Assembly (NCBI GenBank): GCA_026396335.1 | Contig: JAPLWZ010000110.1 | Coordinates: forward strand, 1 to 15,971 | Length of the DNA stretch: 15,971 bases | Direction of reading: 5' to 3' | Source: Microcaldota archaeon | GTDB lineage: Archaea; Micrarchaeota; Micrarchaeia; Anstonellales; Anstonellaceae | Shown here: piece by piece, positions 1 through 6,436 of the stretch | Position numbering within the stretch: position 1 is the stretch's first letter | Layout: every line of letters starts with the position of its first letter | The notes under the pieces: model-generated | Told to the model about the DNA's origin: nothing | The model's input: the letters and a program-made list of their open reading frames with translations, nothing else | The model's database searches: none | Program-made: the position numbers and the translations under genes

Positions 1-172
1 AATAAGTCGTAAAGCATTGTCCATCTCTAATTTGGTATTCCTCTAAGAGTTTATAATTAATTGGCTGGGCTCAGTAATTTATACCTTGTTTTCAAGAGGA
101 TGACAGCAGAAAAGTGCTGCCTGCAAGCGCGGAAACCCAAAGTATAGGATAGTGCAGCATCAAGGTATCCAT
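1..172 (+). other. AT-rich upstream leader region without a gene
   Basis: This is the only sizeable non-coding stretch (172 bases at the left edge). It is visibly more AT-rich than the flanking genes up to about base 90 and holds no ORF I can support. It contains two TATA-like boxes and a small inverted repeat: CAGCA (104-108) can pair with TGCTG (115-119) around a 6-base loop. The same downstream arm, TGCTGC (115-120), can pair instead with GCAGCA (154-159), just before the ribosome-binding site of the first gene. I found no known RNA family in it. Confidence 0.5.
50..83 (+). promoter_or_regulatory. Candidate archaeal TATA boxes for the first operon
   Basis: Two boxes are visible: TTTATAAT at 50-57 and TTTATA at 78-83. 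Archaeal transcription normally begins about 25 bases downstream of the box, so the first would start RNA near 78-80 and the second near 105. Both would leave an untranslated leader of roughly 65-95 bases before the ATG at 173. I cannot tell which is used, and the box sequences are common in AT-rich DNA. Confidence 0.4.
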
Positions 173-1060
173 ATGTCAACACTTGTGATCGGCGCATCGG
201 GATTGGTGGGCTACGAGTTTTACCGCCAGATGGGCGATGCTGGCGAAGACAAAGGCGAATGGCACTTCACCTACAACAGCAAAAAGACGCGCGATTTCCT
301 GCAGCTTGATGCGACAAACGCAGATGCCGTTTCTGAAATAGTGGGCGAGCTTGAGCCCAATCTCATCATTCTTCCGGCAGCATACGCGAACGTGAACGGC
401 TGCGAAACAGAAAAGGAGCTTGCGCGCGCGAACAACGTGGGAATAGTGAAAAATGTCCTTGAGGCGGCGGGCAAAAGTTGCAGAATCGTTTTCTTTTCCA
501 CGGATTACCTGTTCGACGGGAAAAAGGGCCCGTATGATGAAGCGGCAAAGCCCAATCCCATCAACTACTACGGAAAGCTGAAACTGGAGTGCGAACAGCT
601 CCTTGCGGCGTCTGGCAACCCGCACCTTATTGTGCGCACCACGGGTGTATTCGGCTATGAGGCGCAGCACAAGAACTTCCTCTATCGCGTTACTGAAAAC
701 CTTGGCGCGGGAAAAACGCTCGAACTTCCGAACGACCAGTTCGCAAACGCGACCTATGTCCGGGATTTGGTTTCAGCAACGCTGGAACTGCTGGACATGA
801 AAAAATCCGGCGTTTACAATGTGGCGGGGCCGGAAATATTCTCCAAGGACGCGCTCGCACGTGTGTACGCGGAGTTTTACGGGCTCGACGTCTCCCTCAT
901 AATCGGCAAGCCAACTTCCAGTTTCCCTTCAATTGCTCCGCGCCCAATGAAAGGCGGGCTGAAGACAACAAAATCCGAGGCACTTGGGATAACGGTGCGC
1001 AAGGTGCGCGAGGCACTGGCGGACATGAAGAAGCGCAAGCGGCTCGACGACAGCTATTAA
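173..1060 (+). CDS. RmlD-like NAD(P)-dependent sugar reductase (extended SDR)
   Basis: A 295-residue extended short-chain dehydrogenase of the dTDP-4-dehydrorhamnose reductase (RmlD/RfbD) type, which reduces a 4-keto-6-deoxy nucleotide sugar in the cytoplasm. The N-terminal Rossmann motif reads G7-A-S-G10-L-V-G13. STDYLFDG lies at 109-116, the catalytic tyrosine-lysine pair is Y133/K137 in YYGKLKLE, and the C-terminal region carries the RPxxxGL stretch typical of RmlD. Length matches the family (about 280-300). An in-frame GTG at 152 is possible, but the ATG at 173 has GGTA at 164-167 with the 5-base spacing seen across this window. It opens the heptose operon, although its natural partners (an RmlC-like epimerase and an NDP-glucose dehydratase) lie in the opposing operon. 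Another SDR substrate is possible; the HldD epimerase is less likely from the motifs. Confidence 0.85.
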   Translation: MSTLVIGASGLVGYEFYRQMGDAGEDKGEWHFTYNSKKTRDFLQLDATNADAVSEIVGELEPNLIILPAAYANVNGCETEKELARANNVGIVKNVLEAAGKSCRIVFFSTDYLFDGKKGPYDEAAKPNPINYYGKLKLECEQLLAASGNPHLIVRTTGVFGYEAQHKNFLYRVTENLGAGKTLELPNDQFANATYVRDLVSATLELLDMKKSGVYNVAGPEIFSKDALARVYAEFYGLDVSLIIGKPTSSFPSIAPRPMKGGLKTTKSEALGITVRKVREALADMKKRKRLDDSY

Positions 1061-1092
1061 AAGGAAACTATTGCTGAATACTTCAGTGAGAT

Positions 1093-1671
1093 ATGAGTGA
1101 TACTATGGACACTGTAAAATCGTCATTTGAAGAGCACCTGTCGGTGCTGGCGCGCGCAGGCAAGGAGAATGCCTCGCAGGCAGCAGCGGCAGCGCAGAAA
1201 ATCACGGACTGCCTGAAAAAGGGCGGCAAAATACTCATTTGCGGAAACGGCGGAAGCGCTGCAGACTCGCAGCACTTTGCCGCAGAGCTTTCGGGGCGCT
1301 ACAAGAAGGACAGGCGCGCGCTTGCCGCAGTATCACTTACAACTGACACATCAGCACTCACTGCAATAGGGAACGATTACGGTTTCGAGCGCATATTTGC
1401 AAGGCAGGTCGAAGCGCTGGGAAAGAAGGGCGACATGCTCGTTGCCCTTTCCACGAGTGGAAACTCGCCAAACATACTTGCGGCAATTGAGGCTGCAAAG
1501 AAAGCAGGCATGGTTATAATCGGCTTCAGCGGCGAAACGGGCGGAAAGATGACGGCAGCGTGCGACTTGTGCATTTGTGTTCCTTCGTCAAACACGCCTC
1601 GCATACAGGAGGCGCACATCACAATAATCCACATAATCTGCGAAATAGTGGAAAATGAATTTGCAAGATAG
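1093..1671 (+). CDS. gmhA: Sedoheptulose-7-phosphate isomerase (GmhA family, SIS domain)
   Basis: A 192-residue SIS-domain protein, the same length as Escherichia coli GmhA, which converts sedoheptulose 7-phosphate to D-glycero-D-manno-heptose 7-phosphate, the first step to nucleotide-activated heptose. The phosphate-binding motif CGNGGSAADSQHFAAEL occupies 50-66, with the expected catalytic Glu at 65. The second SIS serine cluster STSGNSPN is at 120-127. The expected catalytic His falls at 180 in QEAHITIIH. Both catalytic positions match the numbering known for the E. coli enzyme. An alternative ATG at 1105 has a GTGAT ribosome-binding site at a plausible distance and would remove four residues. 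It lies 32 bases after the reductase gene, and its stop overlaps the GGTG of the following kinase gene, indicating one transcript with coupled translation. Confidence 0.93.
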   Translation: MSDTMDTVKSSFEEHLSVLARAGKENASQAAAAAQKITDCLKKGGKILICGNGGSAADSQHFAAELSGRYKKDRRALAAVSLTTDTSALTAIGNDYGFERIFARQVEALGKKGDMLVALSTSGNSPNILAAIEAAKKAGMVIIGFSGETGGKMTAACDLCICVPSSNTPRIQEAHITIIHIICEIVENEFAR

Positions 1672-1679
1672 GTGGCTAA

Positions 1680-2651
1680 ATGGTTCAGTTCAAAAAATCA
1701 AAAATAATCGTGGTAGGCGACCTGATGCTGGACCAGTACCTTTACGGTTCGGTTGAACGGATCTGCCCCGAGGCGCCGGTGCCCATACTCAAGTTCGCAA
1801 GCGACGAAATGTTCATAGGCGGCGCGGGATTGGTGGCGTCCACCCTCAAAAGCCTCGGCATGGAACCTGCATTCATTTCCGTAATCGGCGATGACTACCA
1901 GGGGCAGTCGTTGGTAAAGATAATCGGCAAGGAAGGGATCAAAATTGGCGACCTCTTTATCGAAGAGGGCAGAAAGACCACGCTCAAGATGCGCTTCATG
2001 ACCAAGGCGCCGTACCTTCACATGCTTCTCCGCATGGATGATGAGGTCATCGCGCCCATCACCAGTGAAACCGAAGATGCGGTATTGGAGGCATTCAAGG
2101 AGGAGCTTCCGTCCGCGGATCTAGTGGTCATTTCAGACTACATGAAAGGCGTCCTCACTCACAAGGTCATAAGCGGTATAATGAAAGCCGCAGCAGCAGC
2201 AGGCAAAAAGGTAATCGTGGACTCAAAAATGGAGCTTGAGCGCTACAAGGGCGCATACCTCGCGGTGCCAAACGCAAAGGAAATTTCGCTTGAGTTCGGC
2301 GTGGAATACTCGAATGAAGACGAGACGATCATTCCGCTTGCGAAAAAACTCGCCAGCGGGCTTTCCGAAACCGTGATAGTGAAACGCGGCGACCGCGGCG
2401 CCACACTGGTTGAAAAGGGCGTGGACAAGACGATCAAGTCCAAGGCGCAAAAAGTAGTGAACGTTTCCGGCGCGGGCGACATATTTGTGGCAATTATCGC
2501 CGTGTGCATCTGCTCTGGCATCCCGCTTGAAAAGGCTGTGGAACTCGCGAACGAGGGCTGCGCAATCGCGATTGGCAAGAACAGGCCGAAAATATCTGCA
2601 AGCGAATTGCAGTCCCAGCCTCCAGCGCAGTCCGCAGACTCCAAGCAGTAA
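1680..2651 (+). CDS. hldA: D-glycero-D-manno-heptose-7-phosphate kinase (PfkB family)
   Basis: A 323-residue PfkB/ribokinase-family protein that resembles the kinase half of HldE (RfaE). It would phosphorylate heptose 7-phosphate at C1 using ATP. Visible landmarks are GDLMLDQY (13-20), the glycine pair GGAG (47-50, where bacterial enzymes usually have GGAANVA), ISDYMKGVLT (151-160), the VDSK...ERYKG region (180-191) and the anion-hole/base motif GAGD (264-267) with D267 as probable catalytic base. The preceding residues NVS replace the usual DTT/DVT. The start is fixed by GGTG at 1671-1674, 5 bases before the ATG. The tail after about residue 308 (SASELQ onward) is short and rich in Ser, Pro and Gln. 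In most Gram-negative bacteria this kinase is fused to the nucleotidyltransferase; here that domain is the next ORF, in another frame. Confidence 0.9.
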   Translation: MVQFKKSKIIVVGDLMLDQYLYGSVERICPEAPVPILKFASDEMFIGGAGLVASTLKSLGMEPAFISVIGDDYQGQSLVKIIGKEGIKIGDLFIEEGRKTTLKMRFMTKAPYLHMLLRMDDEVIAPITSETEDAVLEAFKEELPSADLVVISDYMKGVLTHKVISGIMKAAAAAGKKVIVDSKMELERYKGAYLAVPNAKEISLEFGVEYSNEDETIIPLAKKLASGLSETVIVKRGDRGATLVEKGVDKTIKSKAQKVVNVSGAGDIFVAIIAVCICSGIPLEKAVELANEGCAIAIGKNRPKISASELQSQPPAQSADSKQ

Positions 2652-2694
2652 GCCTGCGGCAAGCAAGTCCCGCATCAAACTAGGCGTGCGTTCT

Positions 2695-3174
2695 ATGGGC
2701 AAACTTCTCACTCTTGAACAGGCGAAAAAAATCCGCGCGAATCTTAAGGCAGATGGCAAAATAGTTGTTTTTACAAACGGGGTATTCGACCTTCTCCACG
2801 CCGGGCACACGTCCATCCTTTCAAAGGCAAAGGCGCTTGGCAACATCCTAATTGTCGGCATGAATTCCGATCAATCCGTAAAGGCAATCAAAGGCGAGTC
2901 GCGCCCGGTAATGGATGAGAACGTGCGCTCAGATATGCTCTGCGCGCTCCCGCCAGTGGATTACGTAGTAATCTTCAGCGAGAAAACTCCAGAAAAGCTG
3001 CTTGCTGCGCTGAAACCCGATATACACGTAAAGGGCGGTGATTGGGAAGGAAAAGAGCTGCCCGAGCAAAAACTCGTGGAATCCTGGGGCGGAAAAGTGA
3101 AAATAGTGCAGAGTGGCGAGTCAGTTTCCACTACAAAGCTGATTGAAGAGATGAAACGGAAAGGTGGCAAGTAA
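2695..3174 (+). CDS. hldC: Heptose-1-phosphate adenylyltransferase (HldE C-terminal/RfaE2 type)
   Basis: A 159-residue cytidylyltransferase-like nucleotidyltransferase matching the C-terminal half of HldE. It would join a nucleotide, expected to be AMP from ATP, to D-glycero-D-manno-heptose 1-phosphate. The TNGVFDLLHAGH stretch (27-38) carries the HxGH motif as HAGH (35-38). MNSDQSVKAIKGESRPV (56-72), the family marker VKGGDW (112-117) and VSTTKLI (144-150, the ISTT-type nucleotide motif) are all present. I start it at the ATG at 2695 because homology begins there, although the reading frame is open back to about 2485, inside the kinase gene. The ribosome-binding site is weak (AGGCGTG), and a GTG at 2686 is an alternative. 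It lies 43 bases after the kinase and its TAA overlaps the next ATG (TAATG). Nucleotide preference (ADP versus GDP or CDP) cannot be read from sequence alone. Confidence 0.9.
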   Translation: MGKLLTLEQAKKIRANLKADGKIVVFTNGVFDLLHAGHTSILSKAKALGNILIVGMNSDQSVKAIKGESRPVMDENVRSDMLCALPPVDYVVIFSEKTPEKLLAALKPDIHVKGGDWEGKELPEQKLVESWGGKVKIVQSGESVSTTKLIEEMKRKGGK

Positions 3175-4209
3175 TGTCCCTGAAATACGCACTCAAGCTT
3201 CACAAAGTCCAGAACATCGTGGATGAGCGAATCTTTCCATTAGTTTGCGGCGTGTTGGGATTTTTCAAGCGCAAGGGCGAGTTGCCAAAACATCCCAAGC
3301 GCATATTGTTCATCCGCTTTTCCGGGCTAGGCGACGCAATACAGTCCCTTCCCACAATAAAGCGGCTGCACGAGCGCTACCCGCGCGCGAAAATCACCGT
3401 GCTTTGCGTGCCGCGCAACAGGGAAGCATTCCAGAACCAGAAGTTCATATCTGGAGTGAAGGTGATGGGCAGGAAAGACATGCTTTTCTCCATGCCATTC
3501 TATGCCATCCGCTCTTTCCGCTCATTTGACTTGTGCATTGACACTGAAACCGGCTTCCGCCTCGCAGCAATCCTATCGTTCTTCCTGTCAAAGCGCACAG
3601 TCGGATTTTCCTACAAGGAAGGCGACTGGCTCTATGATGTATCGATAAAGGCAAACGCGGCAGAGCACGGCGTCCCGCGCCTCGCTCACTTGCTTATGGC
3701 GCGCGTGGCAAAAGGAGAAAGTGGTGGAACTAATCGAGCGGTTGCGCCTAAGCGGCTGCAAAATCGCGCTCACCGGCCTGTCTTCCGACTCAACAACTGC
3801 AAAAGACGTAATGGGCGCGCTTGCAGACCCGACAAATGTTTACGATTTCTCTGACCTTCCAGCTGACGCCCTTTTCTATTTGATCAAAAACTACTCGCTC
3901 ATGGTTTCGATTGATAGCGGGCCAATGCACATTGCCGCTGCGCAAAATGTTCCGACAATCGGGCTGTTCGGCCCAAAAGGCCCATCCGTATCCGGCCCCT
4001 TCCCGCTGAAGAAATTCACCTGCTTCCACAAGGCGCCCAAGGGGCACTATCACAAGTCTGATGCAGAGGCATGGAAGCACGGCTGCGCGCCAGATTACAT
4101 TAAGCAAATTACTGTGGATGAAGTTTACAAGGCGGCAAGGAAAATCCTAAGCCCGAAATTAAAGAAGATAAAGTTCAACGCGCGCCGGTATGTCATCCGG
4201 GTCTGCTAA
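3174..4209 (+). pseudogene. Glycosyltransferase family 9 (heptosyltransferase-like), frameshifted with internal deletion
   Basis: The sequence encodes two halves of a GT9 ADP-heptose:LPS heptosyltransferase-like protein in different frames. The N-terminal half starts at the ATG at 3174 (overlapping the previous stop, with GGTGG at 3163-3167). It has the GT9 opening RILFIRFSGLGDAIQSLP, continues to about residue 180 (LLMARVAKG), then runs out of frame to a stop at 3854. The C-terminal half resumes near 3712-3721 in the next frame (KVVELIERL, then KIALTG) and carries the conserved SIDSGPMHIAAAQ and GLFGPKGP donor-site segment to 4209. Compared with my memory of GT9 proteins, about 45-60 residues between these halves are missing, including the PGA...KxWP loop. 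A real deletion, an assembly error or a split gene are all possible. Intact, it would transfer heptose made by the upstream enzymes. Confidence 0.82.
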
Positions 4210-4214
4210 ATAGT

Positions 4215-4667
4215 TCAGCGCCCTTTTTTCGCCTTCCACTTATAGGGTATGTCGTTTTGGAAAGGGTCAACCCTCATTATTTCTTCCGGATCATGCGGCA
4301 ACGTGGAGCAATTCGCCACAATCGCCTCTTCTTTTCCCGAACACTCGAACCCGTTCCACACCATGGGCGGTATGGTGACAAGCTTGTAGCTTTTCGGGCC
4401 AAGGGGAATTTCCATGATCTCTCCCTTTGTTTTTGATCCAGCGCGGCCGTCGTACAAAACGAGCTTGATTGCGCCTTTCACAACAGCATAGTTTAGCGCC
4501 ATTTTCTTGTGTATGTGCCAGCCCTTTACAAAGCCCGGGTTTATTGTCGAGAAGTAAATTTCGCCGAAAGCAGAAAACTCGGGGCTGTCGTTTCGCAGCA
4601 TGTGCATTATGCTTCCGCGCTCGTCGCGAATTATTTTCAGCTCCTTTACTTTCACTCCGTCAATCAT
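4215..4667 (-). CDS. RmlC-like cupin, nucleotide-sugar 3,5-epimerase family
   Basis: A 150-residue cupin related to dTDP-4-dehydrorhamnose 3,5-epimerase (RmlC), but shorter than the canonical enzyme (about 180). The GWHIH element (49-53) aligns with the catalytic RGLHYQ segment of RmlC, so H51 or H53 may be the general base. IPPMVWNGFECSG (99-111) matches the IPxGxxHGF strand, and the end HDPEEIMRVDPF...IPYKW (125-144) resembles the usual WxDPxIxIxW close. I see no clear counterpart of the catalytic Tyr of true RmlC, so it could be an isomerase of another 4-keto sugar. Two ATG codons are adjacent; the second (4667) has GGTG at 4676-4673 with a 5-base spacer. It immediately follows the CDP-glucose dehydratase gene, whose stop overlaps this ribosome-binding site, which suggests it acts on the dehydratase product. 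Confidence 0.8.
   Translation of the reverse strand: MIDGVKVKELKIIRDERGSIMHMLRNDSPEFSAFGEIYFSTINPGFVKGWHIHKKMALNYAVVKGAIKLVLYDGRAGSKTKGEIMEIPLGPKSYKLVTIPPMVWNGFECSGKEEAIVANCSTLPHDPEEIMRVDPFQNDIPYKWKAKKGR
4224..4229 (+). terminator. Possible T-tract terminator for the first operon
   Basis: Six thymidines lie 15 bases downstream of the GT9 stop codon on the plus strand. Archaeal terminators are often simple T-tracts without a strong hairpin. The tract lies inside the 3' end of the convergent RmlC-like gene, so it could equally be just a coding lysine-rich tail read on the other strand. Confidence 0.25.
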
Positions 4668-4675
4668 CATTGCAC

Positions 4676-5659
4676 CTATTTCTTCCTGCTAAAGTAAGCC
4701 TTGTACCATGCAGCAGTCTCTTTTAGTCCCTTGTCAATGCCCCACTCGCTCTTCCAGCCAAGCTTCTTGTGCGCCTTGCTCGCGTCCAAATGCTGCTTTT
4801 TTATCTCGTACAAAGGCTCGTTCTTTATGTCTGGCTTGAGTGATTGCTTGCCTGCGCTTGCGAGCACTTTCTGCACAAGTTCAAGCACGGTAAGCTGCTG
4901 CTCATTTGAGAAATTGAATGCCTCGCCCTTGAGCGAAAGTTCGGAGGTCTTTTCGCCCAGCGCCATATACGCAGATGCTGCATCCTTCACGTAAATGTAA
5001 TCGCGCACATAGCTTCCGTCGCTTCGGATGACTGGCCTTTCATTCAGGAACGCGCTCTTGAGCGTGCCTGGCACGATTCTCGAGAAGTTCAGGTCTCCGC
5101 CGCCAAAGAAGTTGCCGCAGCGCGAAATTGTCACTGGCATTCCGTATGTTGTGCCGTATGACTGCGCAATAAGGTCTGCACAGCTCTTTGAAACGTCATA
5201 AGGGAATCTTCCCATCATGGGCGAGTCTTCAGTGTAAGGGAGTTTTGTCTGTTCTCCATAAGCCTTGTCAGATGATGCGATCACAACCGCCTTCACAAGC
5301 TTGTCATGCGTTCTGCACGCTTCAAGCACATTCCAGGTGCCTTCGATATTTGCGCGGAATGTTGAAACCGGCGAGCGCACGCCCTTTTGCACGAGTGCCT
5401 GCGCGCCAAGGTGGAATACCACTTCCGGCTCGTATTCGTTGATGGTCCTTTCCACTTCTGCAGCATCTTCCACTTCGCCGCGCGCAATGTTCACTTTCTT
5501 GTCCATTCCTTCAGCGAAAAAGAGTGAGTCAGGCACAAGGTCGCGCACTAAGCAGGTAACGCTTGCGCCAGAGTCAAGTAAGCTTTGCACCAAGTATGGG
5601 CCGACCAAGCCTGTTGCGCCTGTAACAAGCACTGATTTTCCGGTGTAAAAAGATTTCAT
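4676..5659 (-). CDS. rfbG: CDP-glucose 4,6-dehydratase-like SDR
   Basis: A 327-residue extended SDR that would convert CDP-glucose to CDP-4-keto-6-deoxyglucose. Landmarks are the NAD motif G14-A-T-G17-L-V-G20, VFHLGAQALV (81-90), SSDKAYG (129-135, corresponding to the TSDK of dehydratases), the catalytic pair Y154/K158 in PYDVSK, and CGNFFGGGD (181-189), close to the GNxxGGGD element of CDP-glucose dehydratases. It is somewhat shorter than bacterial RfbG (about 355-360). The frame extends upstream to 5710, but that would overlap the previous gene. The ATG at 5659 is the real start: the nucleotide-binding strand begins there, and GGTG at 5668-5665 stands 5 bases upstream. It follows the cytidylyltransferase by 16 bases, and the pairing supports CDP-glucose as substrate. 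Another NDP-sugar dehydratase remains possible. Confidence 0.86.
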   Translation of the reverse strand: MKSFYTGKSVLVTGATGLVGPYLVQSLLDSGASVTCLVRDLVPDSLFFAEGMDKKVNIARGEVEDAAEVERTINEYEPEVVFHLGAQALVQKGVRSPVSTFRANIEGTWNVLEACRTHDKLVKAVVIASSDKAYGEQTKLPYTEDSPMMGRFPYDVSKSCADLIAQSYGTTYGMPVTISRCGNFFGGGDLNFSRIVPGTLKSAFLNERPVIRSDGSYVRDYIYVKDAASAYMALGEKTSELSLKGEAFNFSNEQQLTVLELVQKVLASAGKQSLKPDIKNEPLYEIKKQHLDASKAHKKLGWKSEWGIDKGLKETAAWYKAYFSRKK

Positions 5660-5675
5660 AAAGCCACCTGCACCC

Positions 5676-6392
5676 TTAAATTTTCCACGGCGGATTCTTG
5701 CACATTTCATTCAGGTCAACATAGTCTTTATAGGTATCCATGGCGTGCCAAAAGCCGTCATGCGCGAACATGGACAGTTGCTTTTTTGCCACTAGCGCAT
5801 TCAGCGGCTCCTTCTCAAGCACGCATGATGCATCCGCGGAAAGGAAGCTGAAAAACTCTCGCTTGAAGGCAAAGTACCCGCCGTTTATGTAGTCCACAAG
5901 CACAGGCTTTTCTACAAACCGTTTCACCACGCCGTCCTTTCCAGCCTGTATAAGCCCCCATTTCGAGTGAGGGTGCACCGCAGTGAGCGTGCCGATTGTT
6001 TTCTGTTTTTTGTGAAACGCAAGCAGCCTGTCAAGCGGCGCATCAGTCAGCCCGTCGCCGTATGTGACGAAAAAGTTGTCTTCCTGGACGTGTTTTTCAA
6101 TTCTCTTTATTCTGCTGCCTGTCTGCGAATCCATGCCTGTGTCTGCGACAGTGACGTTCCAGCCAGCGCCAAGGTTCTTTTCATTGCCAAAGTATTCCTC
6201 TATCACTTCGCCCTTGTAACCCGTACAGAGTATGAAGTCTGTGAAGCCATAGTGCGCGTAAGAATTCATGATGTGCCAGAGTATGGGCTTGCCACACACA
6301 CTCACCATGGGCTTTGGCACACGGTCCGTCTCCTCGCGAAGGCGCAGGCCCATGCCGCCGCACAATATGACTGCCTTTATCTTTTCAGACAA
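5676..6392 (-). CDS. rfbF: Glucose-1-phosphate cytidylyltransferase
   Basis: A 238-residue sugar nucleotidyltransferase that makes CDP-glucose from CTP and glucose 1-phosphate. The signature CGGMGLRLREETDRVPKPM (11-29) contains the REET spacing and KPM found in RfbF. GKPILWHIM (34-42), GYKGEVIEEYF (58-68), TYGDG (110-114, with D113 as probable metal ligand), VEKP, NGGYF and the closing GFWHAMDT all match the family. The bacterial enzyme is about 257 residues, so this is slightly short. The start is TTG at 6392, supported by GGTG at 6401-6398 with a 5-base spacer and by a TATA-like box 37 bases upstream; no ATG is available nearby. It is followed by the matching dehydratase, a pair that normally opens 3,6-dideoxyhexose or other CDP-deoxysugar pathways. 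Confidence 0.92.
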   Translation of the reverse strand: MSEKIKAVILCGGMGLRLREETDRVPKPMVSVCGKPILWHIMNSYAHYGFTDFILCTGYKGEVIEEYFGNEKNLGAGWNVTVADTGMDSQTGSRIKRIEKHVQEDNFFVTYGDGLTDAPLDRLLAFHKKQKTIGTLTAVHPHSKWGLIQAGKDGVVKRFVEKPVLVDYINGGYFAFKREFFSFLSADASCVLEKEPLNALVAKKQLSMFAHDGFWHAMDTYKDYVDLNEMCKNPPWKI

Positions 6393-6397
6393 GATTA

Positions 6398-6401
6398 CAC
6401 C
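6398..6401 (-). promoter_or_regulatory. Ribosome-binding site that decides a TTG start
   Basis: On the minus strand GGTG sits 5 bases before the TTG of the cytidylyltransferase gene. This is the same motif and spacing as at several ATG starts in the window, so it argues that the TTG is a true initiation codon. Confidence 0.6.
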
Positions 6402-6424
6402 AGTATTGGTTTGGATTTGCAGGG

Positions 6425-6432
6425 TTTAAAAA
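6425..6432 (-). promoter_or_regulatory. Candidate TATA box for the CDP-glucose genes
   Basis: On the minus strand TTTTTAAA is centred about 37 bases upstream of the TTG at 6392. This would place the RNA start near 6403, leaving about 10 bases of leader that still include the GGTG site. It lies just after the FkbM stop, so the T run may also act as a terminator for that gene. An internal promoter is plausible but unproven. Confidence 0.45.
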
Positions 6433-6436
6433 CATC

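Noticed and set aside
1..172. Small RNA (for example a C/D box RNA) in the leader
   Set aside because: GGATGAC near 97-103 only loosely resembles a C box and no matching D box arrangement was found.
173..1060. HldD (ADP-heptose 6-epimerase) to complete the heptose pathway
   Set aside because: Start motif GASGLVG and the C-terminal RPMKGGL stretch fit RmlD, not the GGAGFIG start of HldD.
2223..2861. 212-codon minus-strand ORF across the kinase/nucleotidyltransferase junction
   Set aside because: Antisense to two well-supported genes; no recognisable domain or ribosome-binding site.
3174..3854. Reading the GT9 halves as two independent genes
   Set aside because: Each holds only one half of the GT-B fold and they overlap in different frames; a broken single gene is the simpler explanation.
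5660..5710. Upstream start for the CDP-glucose dehydratase
   Set aside because: It would overlap the cytidylyltransferase coding end and add a non-homologous basic stretch; the ATG at 5659 has GGTG at the proper distance.
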